A stretch of 64,000 nt of DNA from an uncultured Bacteroides sp. (GCA_900553185.1 USCT01000006.1:1-64000); one strand, 5' to 3'; positions 17,324 through 25,829 are shown, numbered from the stretch's first letter. The notes: generated by a model not told the origin, from the sequence alone. Numbers and translations: made by a program.

Positions 17324-18547
17324 TTACCGGTACATCAGTACAGACAGTTGGTCTTCGGCGAATTTTTCGTTGGCGATTTCCAGCAGCTCATCGGCTGTCA
17401 GCGCATTGATGCGCCGGAAGACATCGGCTTTTTTTTCATAGATGTTGTAGTGAAGGAAACACTTTCCCATATCGAGAGCGACGTTTTCAAAATTGTCGCC
17501 GGCCACACCTATCTGACCGATAATCTGCTTCTGGGCCGCTGCCAGTTGGGCCGTGGTCAGCCGTTGGTCGCGCATTTTCTTCAGCTCCTTGTATACCAGT
17601 TCCGTACATAGATCCGCATCGTCCGGGTCGCAGCCGAAGTAGATACAGAAAGTACCGGTATCGGTATATGACGTCAGGTTCGCTTCCACGTTGTATACCA
17701 GTCCCCGCCGTTCGCGCAGGGAAACGTTCAGGCGGCTGTTCATGCCCGGTCCGCCCAGGATGTTGTTCAGCAGGTACAGACCGGTGCGGCGGTCGTCGTA
17801 CGCATCGTAACCGCGACTGCCTATCATGACGTGCGACTGGTGGGTATCCTTGTACAGGGTGAGGTGCTTGGGCTGATACGTAAGAGGAGCCACACGGTGG
17901 TAATCCTTCGTCTTGCCAGTCGGCACATCGGCCGTAAGCTTTTCCAGCGTACGGACAATCCGTTTGAAATCAAGGTCGCCCAGTACAAAAAACACCATGT
18001 TCTCGGGCTTGTAGAAGCGTTCCACGAAACGCAGGGCGTCTTCACTGTGGAAATTGCGCAACAGGTTGGGGCGTCCCAGAATGTTGCGTCCCAGCGGATG
18101 ATCGGGAAAAATCAGTTCCTCGAAGTCATCGAAAATCAGTTCCGAAGGACTGTCCTCGTAACTCTGTATTTCGTCGATGATGACCTCCACTTCCTTTTCG
18201 ATTTCCGCCTGTGGAAAAGTGCTGCCAAATACGATGTCCGTCAGCAGTTCGGCGGCACGGGCAAAATGCTCCTTCAAAAAAGTACTGTATACCACGGTTT
18301 CTTCCTTGTTGGTATAGGCGTTCAGGTCGCCGCCTACCCGTTCCATCCGGTTCAGAATGTGCCAGGCCTTCCGTTTGCGGGTTCCTTTGAAGATGAGGTG
18401 TTCCACAAAGTGAGCCATTCCCTGTTCGTCGTCCTGCTCGTCGCGTGTACCGGCATCCACGGCATAACCACAGTAAGCCACGCCGGTAGGACTCGAAGCC
18501 TGGATAATCCGCAGTCCATTGGGAAGCGTATGAGTTTGATGTGACAT
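17324..18547 (-). CDS. M16 family zinc peptidase
   Basis: The 407-residue protein belongs to the insulinase/pitrilysin family. It carries the inverted zinc motif HFVEH (46-50) in the context DEQDDEQGMAHFVEHLIFKG, followed by a distal glutamate region (EKEVEVIIDEIQSYEDSP). The C-terminal half contains the typical GGPGMNSRLNVSLRERRGLVY segment around residues 250-270. It resembles YmxG/processing-protease-like members. No signal peptide is visible, so it should be cytoplasmic and likely degrades peptides. It is transcribed alone from a promoter at 18576-18605 that lies in a repeat array. Confidence 0.93.
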   Translation of the reverse strand: MSHQTHTLPNGLRIIQASSPTGVAYCGYAVDAGTRDEQDDEQGMAHFVEHLIFKGTRKRKAWHILNRMERVGGDLNAYTNKEETVVYSTFLKEHFARAAELLTDIVFGSTFPQAEIEKEVEVIIDEIQSYEDSPSELIFDDFEELIFPDHPLGRNILGRPNLLRNFHSEDALRFVERFYKPENMVFFVLGDLDFKRIVRTLEKLTADVPTGKTKDYHRVAPLTYQPKHLTLYKDTHQSHVMIGSRGYDAYDDRRTGLYLLNNILGGPGMNSRLNVSLRERRGLVYNVEANLTSYTDTGTFCIYFGCDPDDADLCTELVYKELKKMRDQRLTTAQLAAAQKQIIGQIGVAGDNFENVALDMGKCFLHYNIYEKKADVFRRINALTADELLEIANEKFAEDQLSVLMYR

Positions 18548-18575
18548 GCTATATCTTCAATTAAATTTCTGTGGG

Positions 18576-18605
18576 CAAAGTTAATAAATAAAGGCAGAAC
18601 ACAAA
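18576..18605 (-). promoter_or_regulatory. Promoter of the M16 peptidase gene
   Basis: On the minus strand the -33 box TTTG (18602-18605) and the -7 box TAACTTTG (18576-18583) are separated by 18 bp, close to the Bacteroidetes consensus. The -33 box lies in the first copy of the tandem repeat that fills the upstream region. Confidence 0.6.
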
Positions 18606-18830
18606 CGTGTTAAGCGAAGCACGAACAAAAGGAGTTAGAATCAGTAAGCAAGGAACACAAACGTGTTAAGCGAAGCGCAAACACTGCCACTTCAATCAAA
18701 GTGAGTTGAAACCAGGAAGTAAGGCACACAAACGTGTTAAACGAAGCGCAAACACCGCCACTTCAATCAAAGTGAGTTGAAACCAGGAAGCAAGGTACAC
18801 AAATGTGTTAAGCGAAGCGAAAACACTCCC
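18599..18830. repeat. Tandem 71-bp repeats upstream of the M16 gene
   Basis: Two full units of 71 bp (18655-18725 and 18726-18796) differ at about 4 positions. A shorter diverged unit (18599-18654) precedes them and a partial unit starts at 18797. Each unit begins ACACAAACGTGTTAA and contains CACTTCAATCAAAGTG (from 18688 and 18759). The CAAAGT...CAAACG layout of the real promoter recurs in each unit with wider spacing, so these look like degenerate promoter duplications. Confidence 0.8.
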
Positions 18831-18859
18831 CACCCACAGACAGTTCAAAATCCCGGCCT

Positions 18860-18976
18860 CAGTTTTGAGGCGAAAAAGCGTAGAAGCGGGCCCCGGCGAA
18901 AAGAAGCGCAGGCTGTCTGAGCGCAGCGAGTTCCTGCGCTTCCGCCGGGGAACACTTCGCAGCCGCCTCAAAACTG
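18860..18976. repeat. Large imperfect palindrome before the LOG gene
   Basis: Three nested perfect arms are seen: CAGTTTTGAGGCG / CGCCTCAAAACTG (18860-18872, 18964-18976), CCCCGGC / GCCGGGG (18891-18897, 18944-18950) and GAAGCGCAGG / CCTGCGCTTC (18903-18912, 18933-18942). The 117-nt structure has a 20-base loop containing GAGCGCAGCGAG. It is much more GC-rich than the flanking DNA. Confidence 0.8.
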
Positions 18977-19002
18977 CCGCCGGTGGTTTTTCTTTTTGTT
19001 AC

Positions 19003-19032
19003 CTTTTTCTTTTTGCCATCAAAAAGAAAAAG
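19003..19032. repeat. 13-bp perfect inverted repeat before the LOG gene
   Basis: CTTTTTCTTTTTG (19003-19015) and CAAAAAGAAAAAG (19020-19032) are separated by CCAT. The stem is almost pure A/T, with no T-run after it on the plus strand. It lies about 65 bp before the LOG ATG and may be part of its leader. Confidence 0.7.
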
Positions 19033-19096
19033 TAAAACCATATACGAAAAACAAAAAAAATGCAGATATTTGCAGGATAATGAAAAAGAACAGCTC

Positions 19097-19639
19097 ATGG
19101 CAATAAACAGAATCGGGGTCTTTTGTGCCGCATCCGACCGTATCGACCCCGTATACATGGAAAAAGCAGAAGAACTGGGAGCCTGGATAGGCGACCGGAA
19201 GAAGTGGCTGGTGTACGGCGGATCGAATGCCGGACTGATGGAAGCCACAGCCCGTGCGGTCAAGGAGCACGGCGGACAGGTGATGGGTATCGTACCCATG
19301 CTGCTCGAAGAGAAAGGGCGGGTCAGCACCTTGCTCGACGTCGTTTTCCCGACCGACAACCTGAGTGACCGGAAAGACCTCATGCTGCAGGAGTCGGACG
19401 TGCTGGTCGCGTTGCCGGGCGGAATCGGTACATTGGATGAGATTTTTCACGTACTGGCTTCGGGTGCCATCGGTTATCACGACAAACAGGTGATTCTGTA
19501 CAACATAAACGGATTCTGGGACGGTCTGCTCGATTTCCTGCACGGCCTGGAAGCCCAACAATTCATCCATCGTCCGCTGAGCGACGGACTGAAAGTGGCC
19601 GGCTCGTTCGACGAACTGACCTCATTCCTATCAGACTAA
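19097..19639 (+). CDS. LOG family protein (TIGR00730-type phosphoribohydrolase)
   Basis: The 180-residue Rossmann-fold protein carries the LOG signature PGGIGTLDE and the preceding GGSNAGLMEATARAV. LOG enzymes hydrolyse nucleoside 5'-monophosphates, releasing the base and ribose 5-phosphate; older annotations as lysine decarboxylase are wrong. The ATG at 19097 (MAINRIGVFCAASD) is chosen, since upstream in-frame codons translate the AT-rich leader. It is the first gene of an operon: the SIS isomerase starts 20 bp after it and a PfkB kinase follows. Confidence 0.9.
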   Translation: MAINRIGVFCAASDRIDPVYMEKAEELGAWIGDRKKWLVYGGSNAGLMEATARAVKEHGGQVMGIVPMLLEEKGRVSTLLDVVFPTDNLSDRKDLMLQESDVLVALPGGIGTLDEIFHVLASGAIGYHDKQVILYNINGFWDGLLDFLHGLEAQQFIHRPLSDGLKVAGSFDELTSFLSD

Positions 19640-19659
19640 CCTCTAATAAACTTGTATAT

Positions 19660-20262
19660 ATGATTTCAACCATTAAGGAACTGCTGCAGCACGAAGCACA
19701 GGCAGTCTTGAATATACCGGTAACCGATGCTTTCCAGCAGGCGGTGGAACTGATTGTAGAACAGGTACACCGCAAGAAGGGGAAACTGGTCACCAGCGGC
19801 ATGGGAAAGGCCGGACAGATAGCCATGAACATCGCTACGACGTTCTGCTCTACCGGAATCCCGGCTGTCTTTCTGCACCCCAGCGAAGCCCAGCACGGTG
19901 ACCTGGGCATTTTACAGGAAAACGACCTGCTGCTGCTCATTTCCAATTCGGGAAAGACCCGTGAGATTATCGAACTGACCGAACTGGCGGCCCGCCTGAT
20001 GCCGGGCATGAAACGGATCGTCATCACCGGAAACCCGGACAGTCCGCTGGCCCAGACCGCAGACGTATGCCTGCCTACCGGCCATCCCGACGAAGTCTGC
20101 CTGCTGGGAATGACTCCCACCACTTCGACCACGGTCATGACCGTCATGGGCGATATTCTGGTGGTGGAAACCATGCGCCTGACAGGATTTACCATCGAGG
20201 AGTACAGCAAGCGTCACCACGGCGGTTACCTGGGCGAACGCTCGCGCGAACTGAGCAAATGA
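19660..20262 (+). CDS. SIS-domain sugar-phosphate isomerase (arabinose 5-phosphate isomerase type, no CBS)
   Basis: The 200-residue protein is a single SIS domain resembling the catalytic half of KdsD/GutQ: TSGMGKAGQIAMNIATTFCS, then HPSEAQHGDLGI, SNSGKTREIIEL, and the conserved TPTTSTTVMTVMGDIL. KdsD makes arabinose 5-phosphate, the Kdo precursor for lipopolysaccharide. The CBS pair normally following the SIS domain is absent and the protein ends cleanly (GGYLGERSRELSK), so this is a short form rather than a truncation. Short isomerases of this type are known in Bacteroides. It lies between a LOG enzyme and a sugar kinase. Confidence 0.85.
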   Translation: MISTIKELLQHEAQAVLNIPVTDAFQQAVELIVEQVHRKKGKLVTSGMGKAGQIAMNIATTFCSTGIPAVFLHPSEAQHGDLGILQENDLLLLISNSGKTREIIELTELAARLMPGMKRIVITGNPDSPLAQTADVCLPTGHPDEVCLLGMTPTTSTTVMTVMGDILVVETMRLTGFTIEEYSKRHHGGYLGERSRELSK

Positions 20263-20292
20263 TACACCTATATTATATATACAGCAAAGAAT

Positions 20293-21216
20293 ATGAGAAA
20301 AGTAATTGGTATCGGTGAAACCATTCTGGACATCCTGTTCCGGGGAAACCAGCCTCAGGCAGCCGTTCCGGGAGGATCGGTCTACAACGGTCTGATCTCC
20401 CTGGGACGCATGGGAGTGGACGTCACCTTCATCAGTGAAACCGGAAACGACCGGGTCGGGCAGATGATTCTGGAAAACATGCGCGCCAACGGCGTACGTA
20501 CTGACAGCGTGAATGTGTTTCCGGACGGGAAATCACCCGTATCGCTGGCCTTTCTGAACGAACGGAACGATGCGGAATACTTGTTCTACAAAGATTATCC
20601 CAACCAGCGGCTGGACGTGAGAATGCCCGACATACAGCCTGACGACATCGTGATGATAGGCTCTTACTTTGCCGTGACGCCGGTGCTGCGTGACAAGGTG
20701 AAGGAACTGCTGGATCTGGCCCGTGAGCGCGGAGCCATCGTGTATTACGACGTGAACTTCCGCAGTACGCATGCCAACGAAGCCATCAAGCTGCTGCCTA
20801 CCATCCTCGAGAATTTCGAATATACCGACATCCTGCGTGGTTCGGTAGAAGATTTCGGCTATATGTTCGGCGAATCGGACGCCGCCAAGGTATACAGCCA
20901 GCGGATCGGCTTCTACTGCAAGAACTTTATCTGTACCGACGCCGACCGTGACGTCCGCCTGTTTACCGGTTCGTTCCAGAAGAATTATGCGGTACCTCCG
21001 GTAGAAACCGTCAGCACCATTGGGGCAGGCGACAACTTCAATGCCGGCGTGGTGTACGGTCTGCTGAAAAACCGCATCCGCCGTGACGACCTGAACGGTC
21101 TGAATGAAGCCGACTGGGATGAAGTAATCCGTTGTGGCATTGCGTTCAGCGGCGAAGTCTGCAAGCGGATGGAGAATTCGGTTTCCAAAGAGTTTGTGGT
21201 AGCTTTCCGACAATAA
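20293..21216 (+). CDS. PfkB/ribokinase family carbohydrate kinase
   Basis: The 307-residue kinase has the family N-terminus (MRKVIGIGETILDILFRGNQ with PGGSVYNGLISLGRMG) and the C-terminal active-site motif STIGAGDNFNAGVVYG, where the Asp is the catalytic base. It phosphorylates a sugar or nucleoside with ATP in the cytoplasm. Annotation as fructokinase would be plausible, but the substrate is not fixed by the motifs. It is the last gene of the LOG-isomerase-kinase operon, 30 bp after the isomerase. Confidence 0.88.
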   Translation: MRKVIGIGETILDILFRGNQPQAAVPGGSVYNGLISLGRMGVDVTFISETGNDRVGQMILENMRANGVRTDSVNVFPDGKSPVSLAFLNERNDAEYLFYKDYPNQRLDVRMPDIQPDDIVMIGSYFAVTPVLRDKVKELLDLARERGAIVYYDVNFRSTHANEAIKLLPTILENFEYTDILRGSVEDFGYMFGESDAAKVYSQRIGFYCKNFICTDADRDVRLFTGSFQKNYAVPPVETVSTIGAGDNFNAGVVYGLLKNRIRRDDLNGLNEADWDEVIRCGIAFSGEVCKRMENSVSKEFVVAFRQ

Positions 21217-21314
21217 ACAACGAGGTAAGCCTTCCTTTTCAGACTGAATCAGGTTAACTTTGTTAACATTATCGAAAAAAGAAAAATTTAAATGAAGTTT
21301 TTCATAAAAATAGC

Positions 21315-21344
21315 TTGCCAATTCAAACAAAATATATACATTTG
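21315..21344 (+). promoter_or_regulatory. Strong promoter and start of a long leader for the surface lipoprotein
   Basis: TTG at 21315-21317 and TACATTTG at 21337-21344 are separated by exactly 19 bp, an ideal Bacteroidetes promoter. It implies a leader of about 400 nt before the ATG at 21751. Confidence 0.8.
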
Positions 21345-21351
21345 TCGCGTT

Positions 21352-21675
21352 GAATCTACATATAAGTAGATTCGTGTGGCGGTTTTTATGAAAGTTTGTC
21401 TATACGTATTCCGGATGCGTGGCGAAAAGCATTTATAAAAACTGTGTGGTCTATGAAAATGATACGGTTTCTTCGGATATGTGATAAGGAAGTTGAGTAG
21501 TGTAGTTCGGTATTCGCCGCGGCTACATAAACTTCAGAAAAATCCTGATTGTGAGGCTTATAGCAAGGTATTTGTTTGTTTCTGTCCTTGTATCAGTCCC
21601 TCATAGGTCCCTTATCCGTCCTTCCCCTAGATAATCCGTTTTTCATACGTTTCATTTTCTCTTAGGAAAATGAAA
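21352..21675 (+). other. Structured 5' leader of the surface lipoprotein mRNA
   Basis: GAATCTAC/GTAGATTC (21352-21373) forms an 8-bp hairpin at the expected transcript start. TTTCATTTTC/GAAAATGAAA (21650-21675) forms a 10-bp hairpin about 75 nt before the ATG. No convincing leader ORF or known riboswitch core is visible. The 5' hairpin could stabilise an abundant mRNA. Confidence 0.45.
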
Positions 21676-21750
21676 GGTCTATTCTTTGCACAAAGGAATA
21701 GTGAACAGAATATACAAGTTTTTAATTTATAAATTAAAATTATTACTATT

Positions 21751-24330
21751 ATGAGAAAAAAGTATTTAAGTGCACTTCTGTTCGGAGCGCTTCTGTTCGC
21801 TTCAGCAGGAACTTTTACTTCTTGTAAGGATTATGATGAAGACATCAACAACCTGCAGACACAGATTACTGCCAATGCGGATGCCATCAAAGCACTGCAG
21901 AGCAAAGTTGATGCCGGTAAATGGGTTACTGAAGTTGCTGCTATTACAAACGGTTTCAAGATAACTTTCAGCGACGGCCAGTCATTTGAAGTAGTAAACG
22001 GTGCTGATGGCGCTAACGGTGCTAACGGTGCTGATGGAACTCAAATTACTATCGGTGAAGACGGCTATTGGTATTTCGACGGTGAAAAGAGCGAATACAA
22101 AGCTGTTTCGGATGAAGAGACCGGTAAGACAAAGGCTCCGTACGTAAACGAAGAAGACGGCTACTGGTATTTCTATAATGAAGAAGGTACAGCCCAGAAA
22201 TCAGCTTATAAAGCACTCGGTGCTGCATACGCTGTAGAATACAATGGTGGTTACAACATTATGATTCCGGATGCAGACGGTAAAATGCAGACAATATTTG
22301 TTCCGGGTGCTGCCGCTTCCATCACTAGCATGACTGCAAAAGCCACTGAATTAACTATCAACCAATACAACTTTACCCCAAGCGATAAAAATGTAAAGGC
22401 ATGGGAAGAAATGACCGGTTCAAAAGTTACTACCAATAAATACATTCTGGCTTCCTCAGATAAAATCGATTTGCGTATTAACCCGGTAAATGTTGACGCA
22501 TCTGGCATAGACTTCACTTTGGTTAACAGCAAAAATGAAACGTTGAATGGCGTAGTATTTACTCCTGAAGAATACAAAGAATATGTTTACACCAGAGCAG
22601 CATACGGTAATGGTCTTTATACACTGTCAATGAAGACAATGGAATTAAAGGATGATGATGCTCTAACCGCTTTCAATAAGCAGCTGGCAACTAACGAAGG
22701 TTCTATTGCCTATGCCGTAAGTGCAAGTACTGCTATTCGTGCAGAATACAACATTGGTGTAGAAGATTTGAAGGAAAAAACCGCTAATGTAGGTAATATA
22801 AAAATCAACAATGAAGTTATCGTTGACGACGATAAGACTACAGCTGCTGGTGATAAGAAAAATAAAACTGCAATTGATACAAAAACTGCAGCTACTGTTA
22901 GTGTAGAAACGCCTGCTGACTTATACGATATGTGGTTAACAGTTGCAGAAGAAGATAAGAACTTGTTCGATATTCAGTTTGATCAAGAAAAACATACATT
23001 CACAGTTAACGCAGATCCAGATATCCTAACTAAAGCATATTTTGTATTAACAGTACATACATTAGATAACAGTGGTGCTGTCGATACGCAAGATATAAAT
23101 ATCTATATTTCTGATAAGATTGCTGCTTCTCCTAACTATGAAAAGAGAACTTTGAACATCGTTGCAGACAATAGCGATGCTCTTAAGAATACCAATGCAT
23201 TTACAGCTGATATGGCTACAATGCTGAATTCTTTAGGCAATCAGGTAGATGTATGGAAGAAGAAAGTATATGATTCAAATGTTGAATTCTATACAGACAA
23301 GGATTGCAAGACAAAAGTTGCAAATGCTAAAGGTATCAACTTAATCTTTGTCAATGCTAAGGGTGATGCGGAAGTTGCAATGAAAGATGCTGCCAACATG
23401 AAATTTGTAGTAACAAATGATGAGGCTAGTGAAGCATTTACAGTTGATAAAGAATATTACGCTAAAGTGACATTCACTGATAATAGTGATTCTGAACTCA
23501 ACTCTATCGTAGTTCCGTTCCAGTTTGCAATTCCTAATTTTGCTGACAGTTTCGTACAGGAATCTGCTGTATTCGTTGACGGTGTTGCTAATGCATACAT
23601 GAATGTTACAGACTATGCAGCAAGCGGTAATAAGGCTGCTTATAAATTGTCTAATGCATTTGCAAAATATATGAAGAACGCTAAACTGGCATTGGATACT
23701 AAGACAAAAGTAGTAGGTAACTATACTTCTGACGGTTTAGCTACAATCAGCACGACATTCGACGACAACGCAATGATTATCTTGAAGGATGTTGAAAACG
23801 ATAAGAACACTGGTCTCCAGAAAGGTTATAAGCAAGGATTGATCGTTAACGCAAGTGCTGAAGACTATTTAGGATGGGCTTATCCGGAAGGAAAGGGAAC
23901 CTATACATTCACTATCAAAGTAATGAGTCCTTTGTATGAAGGTTCTGTAAGCGCTATTGGTGATGTTGTCAATATCCCTGCAACTTCAGTAAATGGCTGG
24001 CACATGACTAACGAACATATCCAAGGTAAGACTTACAATAACATTTCATACAAAGTATTGCCTGATATTGTTACTAATAATCAATCAGACTGGAGTCGTC
24101 CTGAAGTAGCAAGCGTTGCAGCTGCTTCAACTAACGAACGTGTCGTTAAGATTGGCGGTGTAGAAGGCGCTCAGAAAGATTCTAAGGGTGTTATCACAGA
24201 AGGTTATATCCAAGTATTACCACAAAATATCGCTGCTACAACAGAAACAGAAATCAATGTTTCTGTAACAGATATCTGGGGATATACTAAAGTTAACCCT
24301 GTTAAAGTAAAAGTTACTGTAGGAGAATAA
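21751..24330 (+). CDS. Large cell-surface lipoprotein with N-terminal coiled coil and collagen-like segment
   Basis: The 859-residue protein has a lipoprotein signal peptide ending TFTSC (lipidated C25) followed by KDYDED, matching the acidic surface-export signal of Bacteroides lipoproteins. A short coiled coil (INNLQTQITANADAIKALQS, DUF4988-like) and a collagen-like stretch (GADGANGANGADG) follow, then paired DGYWYF motifs and a long beta-rich region without enzymatic motifs. It should sit on the outer face of the outer membrane. A near-ideal promoter, long leader, strong terminator and small-residue composition suggest very high expression. The codons are AT-richer than those of neighbours. 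Specific function is not recognised. Confidence 0.88.
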   Translation: MRKKYLSALLFGALLFASAGTFTSCKDYDEDINNLQTQITANADAIKALQSKVDAGKWVTEVAAITNGFKITFSDGQSFEVVNGADGANGANGADGTQITIGEDGYWYFDGEKSEYKAVSDEETGKTKAPYVNEEDGYWYFYNEEGTAQKSAYKALGAAYAVEYNGGYNIMIPDADGKMQTIFVPGAAASITSMTAKATELTINQYNFTPSDKNVKAWEEMTGSKVTTNKYILASSDKIDLRINPVNVDASGIDFTLVNSKNETLNGVVFTPEEYKEYVYTRAAYGNGLYTLSMKTMELKDDDALTAFNKQLATNEGSIAYAVSASTAIRAEYNIGVEDLKEKTANVGNIKINNEVIVDDDKTTAAGDKKNKTAIDTKTAATVSVETPADLYDMWLTVAEEDKNLFDIQFDQEKHTFTVNADPDILTKAYFVLTVHTLDNSGAVDTQDINIYISDKIAASPNYEKRTLNIVADNSDALKNTNAFTADMATMLNSLGNQVDVWKKKVYDSNVEFYTDKDCKTKVANAKGINLIFVNAKGDAEVAMKDAANMKFVVTNDEASEAFTVDKEYYAKVTFTDNSDSELNSIVVPFQFAIPNFADSFVQESAVFVDGVANAYMNVTDYAASGNKAAYKLSNAFAKYMKNAKLALDTKTKVVGNYTSDGLATISTTFDDNAMIILKDVENDKNTGLQKGYKQGLIVNASAEDYLGWAYPEGKGTYTFTIKVMSPLYEGSVSAIGDVVNIPATSVNGWHMTNEHIQGKTYNNISYKVLPDIVTNNQSDWSRPEVASVAAASTNERVVKIGGVEGAQKDSKGVITEGYIQVLPQNIAATTETEINVSVTDIWGYTKVNPVKVKVTVGE

Positions 24331-24345
24331 TCCTGGAATAATTAA

Positions 24346-24377
24346 AAAAAAAGCGGCTCAAATGAGCCGCTTTTTTT
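24346..24377. terminator. Strong intrinsic terminator after the surface lipoprotein
   Basis: GCGGCTCA pairs with TGAGCCGC around two bases, flanked by seven A on one side and seven T on the other. It can stop transcription from both converging genes. Confidence 0.92.
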
Positions 24378-24454
24378 ATTTTCTCACCACCATATTCAAA
24401 TATAAAGAAATATTGCTATGATTCAATAATTCAACCCGAATACACAATGTGTTA

Positions 24455-25687
24455 TTAGAACTGGACAATCGGTATAATCTTAATCCGATATCCGCCCTTT
24501 TCTATAACTCGATTCTCTTTTTCCGTAACAATAATCAGATTATCACATTTTAATTCTCCGGCACATTCCAACAGGCTGTCTACCTCACGTTTTGCTGTAC
24601 GGGGAGCGGTCATATCGTAGCAGACCTGAATGAGAGCCTCTATCCGTGTACCTTTTCGGGTAACAAAGTCCACTTCCCTGTCGTTACGGGAGCGATAATA
24701 GAACAGAGAAGCCTGCGTATCGTATCCCCTCCTCAAAAGCTCTATGAACACTTGATTTTCCAATAGACGTCCCAAATTCTCACTCATGCTGAAAGCCTTG
24801 GCAGTAACAAACCCGTTGTCTACCACATAAATCTTTTGTGGAGCCTTCTTCATCAACTTCAATTTGTTATTGAAACGTGGCAGGTAAAAAAACAGGTATG
24901 GCTCACTCAAGTAATCCATATATTTCTTGGTAGTAGCCACACTGGAAAGACCGAGATCCTTAGCCACATCGTTAAAACTTAACGGGTTACAAAAGTTAGA
25001 GATAAGATATTCGGAGAGGTTGTTCAGGTCGGTAATGTTACGCACCTTGTGACGCTTAGCCACATCCTTCAGCACAATGGAGTCGAACAAGGTGGACAGA
25101 TAATTACCAGTCAGGCTGCGCAATTCCAATGTTTCAGGATAACCTCCGTTACGCAGATAATCATCCAGCAACACCCGTACCTCTGCATTATCCGTATCCA
25201 TTGCGATATGTTTCCATTCGAAATATTCAGCCAGACCGAATGGAAACATTTCAATCTGTAGGTAACGGCCGGTCAAGGCTGTAGCCATTTCACTGCTCAA
25301 CAACCTGGCGTTACTTCCTGTCACTACCAGATTGACCCCGTTTCGATAAAGCTTCGATACAAAAAGATCCCACCCGTCGATATTCTGTACCTCATCCAAC
25401 AGCAAGTATTTATATCCCGGATAGACCTCATCCAACATACCCATCACTAGATTTTCATCCCAACGGGAAAGCAGTTCGTTATCATCAAAATTCAAGTAAG
25501 CAAAATTCTCATTCTGCAGCATCAGCAGGGCCTGGGTAGATTTTCCACACCGGCGGGGACCGGTTATCAGCTTAATCTGTTTGCTTACCAACAGCATATT
25601 GAAGTCATAAGTGGAATGACGCGGAAGATAGGATTGCGATAGCAATCTGTCACGTTCCTTACGTTGGCTAAGTAAAATATTCTTCAT
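24455..25687 (-). CDS. AAA ATPase with DUF4143 (AAA_14 family)
   Basis: The 410-residue protein has Walker A GPRRCGKST (43-51), Walker B YLLLDEVQNI, the sensor-like VVTGSNARLLS, and a C-terminal DUF4143 nuclease-like domain (RSRNDREVDFVTRKGTRIEA, with the D..E and LIQVCYD pattern). Many diverse copies occur in gut Bacteroidales and archaea; their role is unknown. It has no partner gene, is AT-rich relative to the core, and is preceded by a double operator-like site, so it may be a regulated, horizontally acquired gene. Confidence 0.88.
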   Translation of the reverse strand: MKNILLSQRKERDRLLSQSYLPRHSTYDFNMLLVSKQIKLITGPRRCGKSTQALLMLQNENFAYLNFDDNELLSRWDENLVMGMLDEVYPGYKYLLLDEVQNIDGWDLFVSKLYRNGVNLVVTGSNARLLSSEMATALTGRYLQIEMFPFGLAEYFEWKHIAMDTDNAEVRVLLDDYLRNGGYPETLELRSLTGNYLSTLFDSIVLKDVAKRHKVRNITDLNNLSEYLISNFCNPLSFNDVAKDLGLSSVATTKKYMDYLSEPYLFFYLPRFNNKLKLMKKAPQKIYVVDNGFVTAKAFSMSENLGRLLENQVFIELLRRGYDTQASLFYYRSRNDREVDFVTRKGTRIEALIQVCYDMTAPRTAKREVDSLLECAGELKCDNLIIVTEKENRVIEKGGYRIKIIPIVQF

Positions 25688-25742
25688 GCTAGTTATGACT
25701 ATATAAGATGAAATATCAGGTTTCTCCTAATTTTCTTTCAAG

Positions 25743-25773
25743 CGAAGATAGTTGTTTTTATTCATTTCGGCAA
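25743..25773 (-). promoter_or_regulatory. Candidate promoter of the AAA ATPase gene
   Basis: On the minus strand TTG (25771-25773) and TATCTTCG (25743-25750) are 20 bp apart; the -7 box has one mismatch. The -33 box falls in the spacer of the first palindrome of the operator-like site. Confidence 0.45.
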
Positions 25774-25829
25774 TCGTATTGAATAAAAAAGTCGAATTTT
25801 ATTCAACAGAATATTTTTTTTGAATAAAA
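25756..25829. promoter_or_regulatory. Twin palindromic operator-like site
   Basis: Two palindromes share the same geometry: TTTTATTCAT-N13-TTGAATAAAA (25756-25788) and TTTTATTCAA-N13-TTGAATAAAA (25797-25829). The 13-bp spacers differ in sequence while the arms are conserved, and the period is 41 bp, about four helical turns. The first overlaps the candidate -33 box of the AAA ATPase gene. Confidence 0.65.

Noticed and set aside
18599..18830. Possible CRISPR array
   Set aside because: The 71-bp units are directly tandem with no variable spacers, only a few copies exist, and no cas genes are near.
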